NCBI RefSeq assembly: GCF_010015445.1
Contig: NC_053116.1
Span: 36,147,785-36,211,784, forward strand
Reading direction: 5' to 3'
Origin: Perca fluviatilis
Lineage: Eukaryota; Chordata; Actinopteri; Perciformes; Percidae
Length of the DNA: 64,000 bases
Within the stretch, counting starts at the first letter, position 1. Each line of letters starts with the position of its first letter. The position numbers were made by a program, and so were the translations under genes. Below the pieces are notes generated by a model. It was not told the origin of the DNA. It made no database searches and was given only the letters and a program-made list of their open reading frames with translations. Below, piece after piece: positions 44,790 to 57,237 of this stretch.

Positions 44790-45300
44790 GCATCTTGTGT
44801 GAGCAACCTGATCACCAGACAAGATCCCTAATACTGGACGATACTGCAACCCCCCTGATTAAAAGATTCACTGCCGCAACCTGCACACCATTACTCTGAG
44901 TGTGCACTGAATGTCGGCGCTGGACATAAATAGTGTAGTACAGAAGCGCCCAATATGAATGTTATTCCTAGTTCTACTGGGAAAATAAATTCCCAATGGA
45001 AACTGGAATGACAGGCAGAATGGAATTCCAAAAATGGAATGGAAAACATATTGAATTTAAATATAACAAAACTTAAGTCACTGGGGATCATCAGCAAACT
45101 ACAAAGTTTCATGAATGTATCTCCCATGATTTATCCCTATTTGATTTATGTAATATTGTTTGAGCAAATGCATACCCCTCCAATCTCAATCAAATGTATT
45201 TGCTGCAAAAACAATTTGTATACTGTAGACTTTTTCATCACTTTTTTCGACCAATGACTTTTTTGATATACTATCACTTTTTTATCAACTTATTTTCTTT

Positions 45301-45420
45301 GGTTGTACGGTGGCGAAGTGGTAAGGACTGCTCGAACTAGCACCAGCAAGTAGGCACCGGAGATTCTTACTCTTGGTTTGATCTTCAGTCCGGGCTGTGG
45401 AGTTTGCTTGTTCTTCCAGA
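45301..45420 (+). mobile_element. Diverged SINE family C fragment
   Basis: GTACGGTGGCGAAGTGGTAAGG and GGAGTTTGCTTGTTCTTCC resemble the head and body of the SINE at 60333. Confidence 0.4.
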
Positions 45421-45509
45421 CTTTCTTTGACATACGTAATTATACTATTACTTTTTTCCACATGCTATACTATGCCTTTTTATAATTTTTTTTTAGAAAT
45501 AGTATACCA

Positions 45510-45690
45510 TGTGGCTGACTTACCACCGTTGGTAGAGCAGGACTACACATATTGAGGTTTATTCCTCGAAGCTGAAGGTGCAGGCTACAAGTCCGACCTG
45601 GGATGTTTTCTGCATATCTTCCCCATCTCTTCCCACTTTAATATTTGACCTGCCCTATCCATTAAAGGCAGAAATGCCCAAATTAATTCT
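45510..45690 (+). mobile_element. SINE family A inside the satellite, copy 1
   Basis: GTTGGTAGAGCAGGACTACACATATTGAGG, box B-like CAAGTCCGACCTGGG, TTCTGCATATCTTCCCC and a CATTAAAGGCAGAAATGCCC end. It shares private variants (GGATGTTTTCTGCAT) with copy 2. Confidence 0.75.
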
Positions 45691-45954
45691 ATACTGACTC
45701 TTTTTGACATACTATACTATGTTTTTTTTAGATACTATACTGTGACTTATTTGTCACTTTTTTCGACATACTTTACTATAACTTTTTATGACTTTTTTTG
45801 TACATACTATACTATGACTTTTTTAATCACTTTTTTCAACATACTATACTATGACTATTTTTATCACTTTTGTCGACATACTATATTATGACTTTTTTAT
45901 CACTTTTTCAACATACAATATTGTGAATTTTTTGTCACTTTTTTTTAGAAATAG

Positions 45955-46130
45955 TGTACTATGTGGCTGGTTAAGCACAGTTGGTAGAGCAGGACCACAC
46001 ATATTTAGGTTTATTCCTCATAGCTGAAGGTGCAGGGTTTGAGTCTGACCTGGGATGTTTTCTGCATGTCTCCCCCTTTTCATAATAGAGCTGTCATGTC
46101 CATTAAAGGCGGAAAATGCCCAAAGAAATA
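45955..46130 (+). mobile_element. SINE family A inside the satellite, copy 2
   Basis: AGTTGGTAGAGCAGGACCACACATATTTAGG, GGTTTGAGTCTGACC, GGATGTTTTCTGCATGTCTCC. Closer to copy 1 than to SINEs elsewhere in the window. Confidence 0.75.
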
Positions 46131-46407
46131 CTATACTGTCACTCTTTTTGACATACTATACTATGACTTTTTTCGACATACTATATTATGACTTTTTTTA
46201 TCACTTTTCTGACATACTGCACAATGACATTTTTTCAACATACTATACTACGACTTTTTTTTTAATCACTTTTTTGACATACTATACGATTACTTTTTTC
46301 GACATACTATACTATTACTTTTTTATCACTTTTTTCGACATACTTTACAATTACTTTTTCCGACATGCTATACTATGACTTTTTATGACTTTTTTTTAGA
46401 AAAAGTA

Positions 46408-46465
46408 TACTATGTGGCTGGGTTAACTCAGTTGGTAGAGCAGGCCCACATCTACTGAGTTTTAT
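46408..46465 (+). mobile_element. SINE family A inside the satellite, truncated copy 3
   Basis: Only the head (GGGTTAACTCAGTTGGTAGAGC and ACATCTACTGAGTTTTATTC) is left; satellite resumes abruptly. Confidence 0.7.
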
Positions 46466-46689
46466 TCAACATATTATGACTTTTTTATGACTTTTTCAAC
46501 ATACTATATTATGACTTTTTGTATCACTTTTTTTGACATACTTCACAATTACTTTTTCCGACATGCTATACTATCACTTTTTTCAACATACTATACTATC
46601 ACTTTTTTATCACTTTGTCAACATACTATATTATGACTTTTTGTATCACTTTTTAAAACATACATTACAATGTTGACTTTAGTGCGACT

Positions 46690-48595
46690 CCAGTACGGGT
46701 CTCAAACTTGAGTCCCCATCTCTGACAGACGTACAGATCAACCATCATTGCCATCCCTCAAGCCAGCTGCTAGCATGGCAGAAAATAAATGTGTAACCTA
46801 TTCTGTAATCGCATACTTGATTAACCTTTAACGTTTTTTTTTTTTTATAATACACAACATGTTATTTATTAATACAATAAAATGTATCAGTAAATGATAT
46901 TGCTCTGGTAAGCACATGTTGGTAATAGTCCTGCACTTCTACTCTGTTCTTTTCCATTTTCTATTACAATGTTTACAAGTGTGGCATGGCATTACGCCAA
47001 GTGAAACACTGAAGTGTACATTTAGTTTGAATCAACTTGCCACAGTATTTACATGATACACTACCAAGGACGCATTACTCCTGTTGAACAAGTAATCAAT
47101 AAAATGTTAAAAGCCCATTTTACCCCAGCTGTTGTGAAAAGCAAAGAAAATAAGTGCTTAAGAGCTGGTTTTAGAATTACGTGGGTTAACAAAAGTGCTC
47201 CTGAGAGGCCTACTTTTGGAAGGAAGGGTACAGGATTGGTAAGCATGGGGGTGTTTTCTTTTACATATGTAACTCCACATTTTTTTTGCTTTTGAAACCC
47301 AGTCTCAGAAGCTTAGTGTGGCTGTCACATAATGGGGTTTCCTGTCACAAGGCTGTCTGATGCCATTTATTTGCTTCTCCCACAATGTTCTTTGGGGCTA
47401 CTGCCTATACAGCAAACGCAGAGCTCTTCGATGCTGCCACCTCTCTCTCTGTCTCTCTCTCTCTCTCTCTCTCCTTCTGTCTTTCAAAGAGCTGTGGCGC
47501 TGCTGGAGAGCCTTTTATGAAACCAGAGCAAGGTGGGGGTGGAAAGAGGGTTTGAACCTGCGTGGTCTCTCCAAACATACAGAGCTATGAGGCCCAAGTG
47601 TGAATAACTACAGCACAGCCCAAGCTGCTTTCTGTAGAAACTTCCTTAGACCTGCCCTTGGGGAGAAAAAGAAGAAGAGAAAGGAGTTGGGAAGAAAGTG
47701 GAGAAAGGAGGTATTAGGAGCGCCCCCGTCAGCCACCTGCAGTTCCTGCAGCCTCCGGTTGCATTCCAAGGATCATTGAAAACGAGGGAGAAGGGGATGG
47801 AAGAAAGAGAAGGGTTTTTATTAAGGAGAAAGCCCAGAAGATACACGCAACCCCCCATCGACCCTGCTCTTTTGACTGAATACACAACAGAGACAGCCTC
47901 TCCATCTTAAACAACCCCTGGAGGGCCATGATGGAGCTCTCCTCTCTTCTTCTCTGGTCTATTGGACATGCAGGCCTGGAATTGATTGGATGGGCAGCTA
48001 TGCAGAAGAAACAGGGACAGTCAGAGAGCTGAGAGGCTGTGTATTTACATGATATAGGAGAAAGGGGCTTCTCAGACTGATGTAACAAGGGTGAGCAGAG
48101 GGGGGCAAATGTCACTCATCATACTGGCTTGATCTTTGTCTGCACCTCTATGTCACACAAACACACACTATGATGTCCTATAACAATGTTAATGACAAGG
48201 ATTCACAACAGCAATAGGTCAATAGAGAGTAACTGAAGGTGCATTCATTCAGAATGCCTCGGTGTGTATGCTTTTATCTCTCAATAGCCTCCTTTTTAAA
48301 AATCTTTTTAGTCACAGGCTATATGTTTCCAACACATTCCACTGTACATTCCACTGTAAAGATGTTTATAGTAAGGCTGTAACAAATAATTATTTTATTA
48401 TAGTTTTTTTTTATTAAATTAATCCTGTTCATCAATCATCAATAATCAATTCAATGTGTTCTATAAAATGTCTGGAAAAAAATGTCAATAGATCATTTTC
48501 AGAGAAATAGTGGCATATTGAAATAGCTAGTTTTGTCTGACTCCAAAATATGAAATTCAAATGTATGATGTCAATGACATTCATGCATACTTGCA
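46690..48595. other. Unique stretch without recognisable gene
   Basis: Contains a (TC)n run at about 47443-47472 and a purine-rich segment at 47655-47710. Frames up to 128 codons on the minus strand (47729-48115) show no motif. Confidence 0.4.
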
Positions 48596-48598
48596 TGT

Positions 48599-48692
<94 letters not shown>
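48599..48692. repeat. (AC)n microsatellite
   Basis: About 46 AC units with one AA interruption near the left end. Confidence 0.95.
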
Positions 48693-48695
<3 letters not shown>

Positions 48696-48719
48696 TCAGG
48701 CCTATGTTGCAGTTTGTTT

Positions 48720-48775
48720 TGTAGTCTAATTGCCCCCTAGTGGTCAATATATGCATAATGCAGCTTTAAAATGGA
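48720..48775. mobile_element. MITE terminus fragment
   Basis: TTGCCCCCTAGTGGTCAATA followed by CATAATGCAGCTTTAAA has the form of a transposon end. Its partner may have been replaced by the adjacent CA array. Confidence 0.3.
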
Positions 48776-49167
48776 CATATATGAGATCTTTGATCCCATA
48801 GATGGTAACGTCCTAAATTTCCAAAGACTGGTACTAATCTGAAGGGTTTCAAGACAATAAAGACTAAGAATGTCTCAAAGCCAGGGAAAGACAGAAAGAA
48901 GAGGAAATAAAATCACACTCCTTGATTGCTATACTTTGTCTTTGCTGACAAGGTTTCAGTACCAAAACATACTATACGTCTATCCCAATGAGCTATTTTG
49001 TCACATGTGTTAACCATTTCACAACCCCTGATCTTACCTCCAGAGCCCCAGATTAATATTTATATCAGACAGTAGGAAAGCTTTTAGTGAATCCCCTCCC
49101 CCGCCAGTTTTCTTCTTCTTCTTCTTCTGCTTTACTGCGTAGGAAATGCACACACACATTCAAGCAT

Positions 49168-49170
49168 GTG

Positions 49171-49254
<84 letters not shown>
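49168..49254. repeat. (AC)n microsatellite
   Basis: About 43 AC units with one AT interruption. A short (CTT)n run lies at 49109-49127. Confidence 0.95.
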
Positions 49255-49518
49255 TGTGTGCATCATCTGCATATCATTTCAACAAATGTAGAAAGCCTCT
49301 ATTGGTATTGGTCTACAAATACTCTTTTGTGAGTGTGTATGTGTGTTTGTGTGTGTGTGTGCATGTTCTCACACACTTAATTTCAAGTACACTCTTACAT
49401 TCTCATATACTGCTTAGGGACAATTACACACACTCCACCAGTCTATACAAGAATTATTTTTTTTGTCTGAATGGTTTAAGTCCCCTTGCAGAGCTATACA
49501 ATCCCCTTCAACTGCAAA

Positions 49519-49519
<1 letters not shown>

Positions 49520-49587
<68 letters not shown>
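49520..49587. repeat. (AC)n microsatellite
   Basis: About 34 AC units. Confidence 0.95.
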
Positions 49588-49591
<4 letters not shown>

Positions 49592-49599
49592 CTACATGA

Positions 49600-52500
49600 C
49601 ATCATGGTGGAGGTATTCCAGTTGGACCTATGGGGATTAGGAAGTGGAGAGAGCTGAAACTTCTCCAGTAAAACCTTTGCACATCCCGGCTTCGTATCCA
49701 GCTACTTTCACTCCTCCTCCTCATCTCTGCACCTGCTTCTAGTTACTACCATCCCACCCACCCACTCCCTCCACACACAGCTCCTCTCTTCCACACTGGG
49801 AAGCAGAGCCTGAGCTTTTCAAACTTTCTATTCAGTAGCATTGGAAAAACAGCTTTCTACCTCTGCAAGCAATGCAAGCTTGGTAGCCGCCTCATTCTTG
49901 CCATTGTGTGCTTTTATGTTTTGACTCGGTCAGGCTTTGTGTATGAAAGAGACAGTGGCGGCTTTGCTTACTGGTTTACCTCATGGTGCAGATATATCAC
50001 CTCATTGCAAGAGCTGGCTTTCCTTCCCTGAGACCACCTAGAAGAGCAAAGACTTCCACGAAGCCACTGAGAATGAAAAGAAAACAACTGTGTGTGTACA
50101 CACATACTCCGAGTAGTAGGCTAGAGTGTGTAGTTAACCCACCTGTGGCTGCCCTTTAGTAGCTGTCAGGTTCAGGTTCAGGTCTTTACTAAAAATAGGC
50201 ATGTGACTCACCCCTTACAAAAACGTACCATGGTATTATGATGGTAATGGCTGGTATTGGTATTATTATTAGTTTTACCATGGTCCTTCCCATGCTGCAA
50301 AAAAAAAAAACTGTACCATGGCACATAACAAGGGCTAAGGGACAGTTTCACATGGAACAGGTGTATCTTGGCACTTGAGCGGGTTACTGTATAAATAAAA
50401 ATGCTTTGGACGTCTGAAACCACATCCAACATCACTCATAACATTCAATTCATACAGTATACTCTCCAACGAAAATATGAATGGCTACATTGTAGTGAGG
50501 GACAGTGGTATTATTGAAGTTGTTTAAAAGTCAATTTATGAGTCAATAATTCATCTTATTTGTTAAGCATTTGGGGTATTAATTCACCACAGTCCCTCAG
50601 CTCAGAGGTCAGTCTGCCTCAGAGGTGTTTGGCATAATCATTCATATCAAATGAACCCACAGAAAAGCTGATTGGGCAGCAAGTTGCCCTGCCAACAAAT
50701 CAAGAACCACTGCCTAGCAGAGGTCTTCATTGGTCCACCCGACCCAGGACCTGTACCTACAAGGATTTGGATTGGAACAGTTTATACAGTTGCTGAATGT
50801 ACCTAGTCACTTATTGTTATTTTTCTGCTATTGCTGTTCTCAATTCTATATCTTCCTTGGAACTGTTAAAAGGTTAGTATAGTGTGTGTTTAAAACTCTT
50901 TAAAGACATGAGTATCAGTGGTAAATTACCAAAGAACTTGCTGAGATTGGCCAGTTCAAATTAAATAAAATAAATAAATAAATAGAAATTATAACACGTA
51001 TGCGTCTGGCTCATATCTTTTGCTAACGCCATGGATGCAGTATGAATGCTGGGATAATTATCTAGCCCAAGTTCACACAAGTCAGAGCCTAAAGTATCCT
51101 CAAACAAATAGCCAGAGCCAGGACCCTTCCAGGTATTCAGACATCTTGGGCTGAATGCTAAGAACATGAGTAAAAGAAGGAAGGCAGATTGAGATAAGCC
51201 TATTTGATCAGTGACAAAACACGGCAGTTAGAATATTTTTTTCTTTGAATTTCAGTGTCATAATGACACCCATTTCAATGTATTATCAATTGTTTCACAA
51301 TGGCATGTCCTTGCTACTAGTGCTGTACAAGCTGAGTCTTGGTTCCTTTTGAAACCCAAGTCTCATAAGCAAAAGAAATGTTTTTCATTGCTTTTGCAAG
51401 CAAAATACCAAGGAGAAAATGACACAATGCAGCTTCTCCTTGCAAATTGATATTGCCAAGCAACATGAGTCAATCAAAACTGGTCTCTCTGACCACACCG
51501 GGCGCGAGTTAAAGTCTGGACCTCCTTGAAGACCTCACACCGATAGGCCTCTCTCCCTTTCTTCTGCCCTCTATTCTTCATTGTCTAATTCAAGTGTCAG
51601 TTTTCAGCCGGCGCCTGTGTTGACCCTTTCTTCTGCCATTGTCTCTGCTCGGTGGGGTGGGATTCCTCCCACTTAATCGTTGATCCAATTAATTTGGGAA
51701 ACCTCTCTCCGCTTCTTTACAAGAATGAAGGCCACTGAATAAAAATGTGCAACAAAAGAAGTAAGTTAACACAGAGCAGTGTCAGTGATTGACACCGGTG
51801 CCAAAATGCCTGTGTGTTGCCATTATGCCAGATCGAGTTATGGAACCTTAGCAGAGAAAGGTGGCCGTGATGAAAGAGACTGAACATGTCTAATTAACTT
51901 GTGTCACATAAAGGTTTCTAGCTCCACACAAGTGACTCAACCACCCCACAGTTTTTTTTATGGTTTTGCCTCCTGGTAGGGCTTTTTAAATGGCAGGAGC
52001 TTATTAAACTGATGTCATTTTTTTCTTTTTTTTCAGCAACACACACCTGGCATCTCTATGCACCATTCTCTATTGGGTGCACAAGGGAAACACTTGGCTG
52101 TGCTACAGTAGGTTTCAAACTGCCACACATTGCAGGGGGGGCGGGACTAAACTCTGCAAGAAATGGTAGTCCAACACTTGTCAGAATATAACTAATGCAC
52201 TTCTTTGTTAACTTGGGTTGACTTAACCTTTTTTGCCTAATTGGTCATATATGGGTGGTTGTTGAAAAGACAAAATCCATAATAATTAGGATAAGTCCAT
52301 AATTAGCTACATGTACAGTTACACAGCTGTATACGCAGGATGGTGGAGTGGAAAATCACAGACGGAGCATTCTCTCTGTAATTCCTGGCTTCTTTATTTG
52401 ATCGAGCTGGCTAATTGGGCGCCGACGTTGAATTCCTCACAGGGGCAGAAACTCATATGAGCAGACTGGACTAAATCAATGGAGGGACCACATCTTTCAG

Positions 52501-52685
52501 TTCTTCCAAGGGATTAACAGATTGTGTGTGTTTTAATAAATCATGCGTCTTGGACATGAATAAATCATCAGGTGTTCAGCCTCAGGGGAGATGCCTTCAA
52601 ATCAGTCAAAGAATCAGGACTGAGATGACATGGTGCTCACATGGATGCAGGTGTTATTGCTGGGGAGGAGGAAAAGCATATATGA
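49600..52685. other. Long unique stretch, poor in repeats
   Basis: About 3 kb with few transposons. The block at 51500-52460 has the richest non-repetitive texture (TTAATCGTTGATCCAATTAA, GTCTAATTAACTTGTG, GGCTAATTGGGCGCC, several TAATTA/ATTA cores), as enhancers or conserved non-coding elements often do. Conservation cannot be tested here. An AAAT run lies at 50961-50985. No gene is supported. Confidence 0.4.
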
Positions 52686-52686
52686 T

Positions 52687-53095
52687 GATAGGGCTGGAGC
52701 TATCGATTATTTCAGTAATCGAGTATTCTACCGATTATTCCATCAATTAATTTAGTAACCGGATAAGAAAAGCTTTTGTTTTATTGAAGAGCAATAATAA
52801 TGGTTACATTTTCGAATAAAAAGATTTGTATTGCCTACATTGCTTACAATATCATCTCTCAAAAAAACTAAACATATTAAGTGTATTTAATTGCCATATT
52901 ACATTGTTTTTAAAGAAAACATTTTCTGAAATGCAATAACAACCTCAAACTAAGGCATACATTAAACATACAAAAAACATTACATTAAGTTGTGCAACTT
53001 AACTTTCAGAACTACAAGTTTCAACCTGAGTCTGATCTGTATATAGGCCTATATGTAAATATTGGTTATACTCAACCTATTTTCATTTATATATT
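52687..53095. mobile_element. Probable hAT-like element (AGGGCTGGAGCTATCGATTATT)
   Basis: AGGGCTGGAGCTATCGATTA, CAGTAATCGAGTATTC and ACCGATTATTCCATCAATTA show the TAATCGATT-rich subterminal region of a common fish hAT family. The right terminus is not identified. Confidence 0.5.
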
Positions 53096-53499
53096 TGATT
53101 ACAATGTCTCACAGCTCTGTGCACATAGGTGCTCTCTCGCACCTATGCACGAGTTGGGTGAAGTCGATCGGATGAAATCTCTAGGAGGTCGTTAAAGTAT
53201 GACGTGGAAATGGCGAAAATCACACTATTTTCGTACAATCAATTGAAAATTGGGAACTTCTTGTTGGGTTTAGGGAGTGGGTCCAAGAGGCATTTTTGTA
53301 CATCTCAACATGATACATGTGGGTGCCAATTTTCATTGGTCTACGTGAAAGCTAAAGTAGGGGGCTTCAACTTTGAAATTTTGCTAGCGAGCCATTTTGA
53401 CCACATTTTCACAAAACGTGTACATTATGACCAGGTCTGATGCGTGTGCAAATTTTGGTGAGTTAAAAATCAATGAAAAGCAAGTTTAGGCCCTTTAAA

Positions 53500-53758
53500 A
53501 ATCAATTAAAAAGAAAGTCTAAAGTAGTGAGTTTTTAAAAGAGACTTAAAAGAACAAATCTGTTGGCTTCCCTGATCACTTCTGGTAGGTCGTTCCACAA
53601 CTGGGGGGCCTGAGCAGAAAAGGGGCAATCACCTTTAGTTTTTAGTTTTGACCAGGGAGTGACCAACAGTGACCTACGAGAGGATCTCAGGTTACATTTT
53701 GGCGCGTATGGGGTGAGAAGTTCAGCTCTATGTTTTGGCGCTATCCCCATAAAATATC
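53500..53758 (-). pseudogene. L2-like LINE ORF2 C-terminal fragment
   Basis: The minus strand reads MGIAPKHRAELLTPYAPKCN, then LRSSRRSLLVTP, KTKGDCPFSAQAPQLWNDLP and a degraded end. LLTPYAPxRxLRSS and FxxxAPxLWNxLP are hallmark C-terminal segments of vertebrate L2-type non-LTR elements. It is the downstream half of the LINE whose upstream half lies at 54440-54700. Confidence 0.8.
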
Positions 53759-54452
53759 CCTTTTGACCTGTCTCTCTTAGTTACACTGTTATAGTTCTAG
53801 ACTGCCAGGGGACTTCCTTCCTTTGACACACTGAGCTGCTCTCTCCTCTCCCTTTCTATTACCATTTGTGTGCATCCCGTCCCAGAAATGCTTGTTACTA
53901 ATCCTAGCTTCTGGGGAGTTTACTCCCCGGAGTCCTTACATTTTTTCACCCAGCGTATTTCCTTGGAGAAGGTTGGCACCAAGATCTTGGTTGAAGCTGT
54001 CGCTGTGGTCCTGCTGCACTCCCTGCTAAGCTCTGCGGTGCCCTGCAATGTCATGCTGAACCCTGCTACTTCCTGCTACGTCCATCCATGCTCTGCTGGG
54101 CCACGCTACATCCTGTAACGCCCTGCAGCGCACTGATATGACATGAACTACTACGACTACCATTTGAAGTCACTGTTCCATTATTAATGTGACTATTATT
54201 TGCCACTGTTCATCACAGCCCCAACCGGCACCGTCAGACACCGCCTACCAAGAGCCTGGGTCTGTCCGAGGTTTCTTCCCAAGAGGGAGTTTTTCCTCGC
54301 CACTGCCGCACTGCTTGCTCTTGAGGGAATTACTGGAATTGTTGGGGCCTTGTAAATTATAGAGTGTGGTCTAGACCTACTCTATCTGTAAAGTGTCTCG
54401 AGATAACTCATTTTATGATTTGATACAATAAATAAAATTGAATTGAATTGAA
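53759..54452 (+). mobile_element. LINE 3' end inserted into another LINE
   Basis: On the plus strand CTGGGTCTGTCCGAGGTTTC, AGGGAGTTTTTCCTCGCCAC, GGAATTGTTGGGGCCTTGTA, TAGAGTGTGGTCTAGACCTA and a (TTGAA)n-like end (ATTGAATTGAATTGAAT) form a fish LINE 3' UTR. It separates the two halves of a minus-strand L2-like ORF. Degenerate CCTGCTAC-type repeats fill its 5' part (54010-54125). The exact left edge and target duplication are unclear. Confidence 0.65.
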
Positions 54453-54700
54453 TAAAAGAGAATATTTAAATCCACTCTAAAACGTTCTGGGAGCCAGTGG
54501 AGTGATTTTAAAATCTGTGCTTTGTGTTCTCTCCTGTCCGACCTGGTAAAGAGTCTGTCTTGCGGCATTTTGTATGAGCTGAAGTTGATTGAGGTTTTGT
54601 TCTGAGAGACATGAGAAAAGTGCCTCGCAGTAATGTAACCGGGACGAAATGAATGCATGTGTGACAGTTTGCAAGTTTTTGGCTGATAAAAATGACCTAC
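54453..54700 (-). pseudogene. L2-like LINE reverse transcriptase fragment
   Basis: The minus strand reads LQTVTHAFISSRLHYCEALF, then NLNQLQLIQNAARQTLY and, after a shift, KSLHWLPERFRVD. The HAFISSRLDYCNALF, RLQLIQNAAAR and LHWLPVxxRI segments belong to the thumb/C-terminal part of L2/CR1 reverse transcriptases. It is frameshifted and truncated. Confidence 0.85.
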
Positions 54701-54765
54701 TTCTTTAAATGTTTCTTAGTGTATATTAGTAAATGTGTACTTACTTGTCATGTATTCTGTATGTG

Positions 54766-54774
54766 TGTGCGTGC

Positions 54775-54831
<57 letters not shown>

Positions 54832-54881
54832 TGTGTGTGTGCGTGTGTGTGTGTGTGTGTATGTGTGTGTGTGTGTGTGTG
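54766..54881. repeat. (GT)n microsatellite
   Basis: GT array with scattered GC, TT and AT interruptions. Confidence 0.95.
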
Positions 54882-54949
54882 TTTGGCTCTCCTGTTCTCA
54901 AAGGATGAATCACACTGACTTTGGTGACCCCCCTGACTTTTGAATGACA

Positions 54950-55560
54950 TTGTTGTTTACCACCTCCTATGTGCCCCCCTCAAACTGTACTTTTATGAAG
55001 AAATGTGTTTTCTTTGGAAAGATATGGGGCCTTTTGCTCCATTTAAAGATCTTTGGCTGATCTACACCATAATAAGCAATACTTATGTATCAATGTTCAA
55101 CTTAAACAGTTGATTTAGTCTTTTTTTAGTATGACTAACCAGGAATGCACTGATCAACATGCAAAAACCATGCACGTCTACAGCAAAATGACTGTCATAA
55201 TGAGCCACAGCAGGGATCATGTTTGTTTAGCCTGTTAATTAATCAAATGTGAATGTATATGAATTTATCAATGCATGAATGATATAAATCACAGTCTATT
55301 GTACACCATCGTCACTGGGTGTTTACCAGCTGAACAGGGGGAGAGTGAAACATTTTTCAACAACATTTTTCATAGTCTGCCCCAGGGAGTCCAGAGGAGA
55401 CTCTTGACTGAATGAAGCCAGGGACACCCACATTCACGAAAGCTTCTTTGTTTTTGACCTGCATGAGTCTAAAGTTAATTTGAATTTGAAAGTTAATGAG
55501 CATTTTTTTTCAAGCTCTGTTCATGTATTGGTCTACATTTTGACAACCAGTGGCATGCCT
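54950..55560. other. Stretch without recognisable gene
   Basis: AT-rich unique sequence; nothing supportable. Confidence 0.45.
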
Positions 55561-55565
55561 TCAAT

Positions 55566-56283
55566 TGTTAATGGGTAACTACCGTTTTTATTTCAACCTG
55601 GACCCTATTGTCCTATGTTTTTGTGTCTAAATGACTGATGTGAACAATAATCTTTGACATTGGTCCAGTATTAAGTGAGATCGCTGCAGTTGGCAGCGGC
55701 GAAACAGGCTACAATGTAAGTTGGGCAATTGTCCAGCTTGTATTTACCTTCACAAAAGTGCTCGTTTTGCCACTGACAGGCTCAGATTAATATTCCAAGT
55801 GTCTGACAACATTATGGAAAGGATTTCTAAGGAGGTCGACCTTTCTGTTTAAGAGTAAGATCCTTTTATTTAAACATAAAAACATTCGCGAAATTGCGTT
55901 CGCTAAACCCACCAGACTCCATGTAAATAAATAGTAATTTTAGCATCGTAAAATATACTTCATTCTAAGTCGACAGAAACAAAATAAAACTACGAAAAGC
56001 CGTTTGGGTCGTCTTTCCACACCACAACTTTAGTTTTGGTTGAAATAAACACATGGTTTACCGATTTACATGTGAATATATGTTGGATCTATACACGCTA
56101 AAGGTATTGCTTTTTTAAATGAAGTCTGGTGGGTTTAGCGTTAGCGACTTCAGAGCTCTCTCTGTAGGGATCTCGCTTAAGACTGGACCAATATCAAAGA
56201 TTGTTGTTCCCATCAGTCACTTAGACACAAAAACATAGGAAGGGATAGGGGTCCAGGTTGAAAAAAAAAATGGTAGTCGTTGG
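55566..56283. mobile_element. Foldback element (family C), uninterrupted copy
   Basis: It starts GGGTAACTACCGTTTTTATT and ends GGTTGAAAAAAAAAATGGTA. It has the same order of blocks as 33494-35347, including TTTGACATTGGTCCAGTATT, AAGTGCTCGTTTTGCCACTG and CATCAGTCACTTAGACACAA. The last block is the empty site of the Harbinger-like insertion. Confidence 0.8.
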
Positions 56284-56289
56284 TGTTGT

Positions 56290-57028
56290 GAGAGAGGCAG
56301 AGGAGCACAATAAACCACTATCCGTTTGGCTCAAGTTTCACACCAACAACATCTTAATCCTTGTAGTTGCATTGTTTAACCATGTTTCTTTCACGTAGTA
56401 TAGACCAAAATGTGGGCTGACATTAAATGTCAAATTATATACATTGTGAAACGGTTTTATAGAGAGTTTATTCTTGAACTTGGAAACAGTAGTTTGACCA
56501 AAATAAGTCAAGGGTCACTTCCTAGCCTTTTCTCTGAGCTTCTTAATCACAAATCGCAGTCTTAGATACGTCAATCTTCAAAACAATTTAGAAAACTTTA
56601 TTCACCGAGGAATACTGCAAGATTTGGTTGAAAGCTCAGAAAGCTGGAACGTAGACTTGGAAGTAAGATCTTTTTTTCAAAGTTCTACTGTATTGATTTT
56701 TTTCTCCGTTATGATGTTCTAAGTAGACCTAGAAAGCCAATCAACTTCACTGGTTTCACCAACGTCTGCCTTATACTTAGCTTTAGAAACTAAACAGATG
56801 GACATGGAGCACAATGATGACTTATATACAGTAAATACAGTATTGAAATCTTACATCATCATTTTAAGCTCCAGTTAAATGTTCACTAATAGTTTCTCTC
56901 TGCCTAATGAATTTAGGTTTGATACTTAGAGACCATCAGCAAAAAAGGTTATTTGCAGCGACAAACCCACAGATCAAATAACTCTTATAGTCTCTATTTT
57001 AAAATACTTTCTTTATGCATTGGCGTAT
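56290..57028. other. Stretch without recognisable gene
   Basis: No supportable feature. Confidence 0.45.
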
Positions 57029-57032
57029 GGAA

Positions 57033-57236
57033 CACTTAAATGGTAAATAGACTGCATTTATATAGCGCCTTTACACCTTACAGGACCACTTTGCAATTTG
57101 TACAAATTCCCAGACACATTCATACACTGATGGTCATGCACCGGTGGCCATGCAAGGCGCTGGCCTGCCCATTGGAGACAGGAGGAGCCAGGGATCCAAC
57201 TGCCAACCTTTTGATTGAAGGACGACCCTCTCTAAC
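57033..57236 (+). repeat. Dispersed repeat with GCATTTATATAGCGCC start
   Basis: AATGGTAAATAGACTGCATTTATATAGCGCCTTTAC is a sequence very common in fish genomes. An 86-codon frame over it is an artefact. Confidence 0.5.
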
Positions 57237-57237
57237 C

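Larger units (their letters stand above)
45245..46690. repeat. AT-rich satellite of about 36-bp units with embedded SINEs
   Basis: Units of 35-37 bp with the core CGACATACTATACTATGACT followed by TTTTTTATCACTTTTTT repeat imperfectly over 1.4 kb. Three SINE family A segments interrupt the array, each preceded by the same TTTTTTTAGAAATAGTATACTATGTGGCTG junction, so at least part of the array expanded after a SINE had inserted into it. Confidence 0.85.

Noticed and set aside
46055..46378. 107-codon Phe/Tyr/Thr-rich frame
   Set aside because: It is the AT-rich satellite read in one frame.
50961..51167. 68-codon minus-strand frame
   Set aside because: Composition is somewhat protein-like but there is no family match, no splice context and an AAAT repeat at its end.
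53870..54118. 82-codon frame with a plausible start
   Set aside because: It overlaps degenerate CCTGCTAC-type repeats of a LINE 3' region; no domain.
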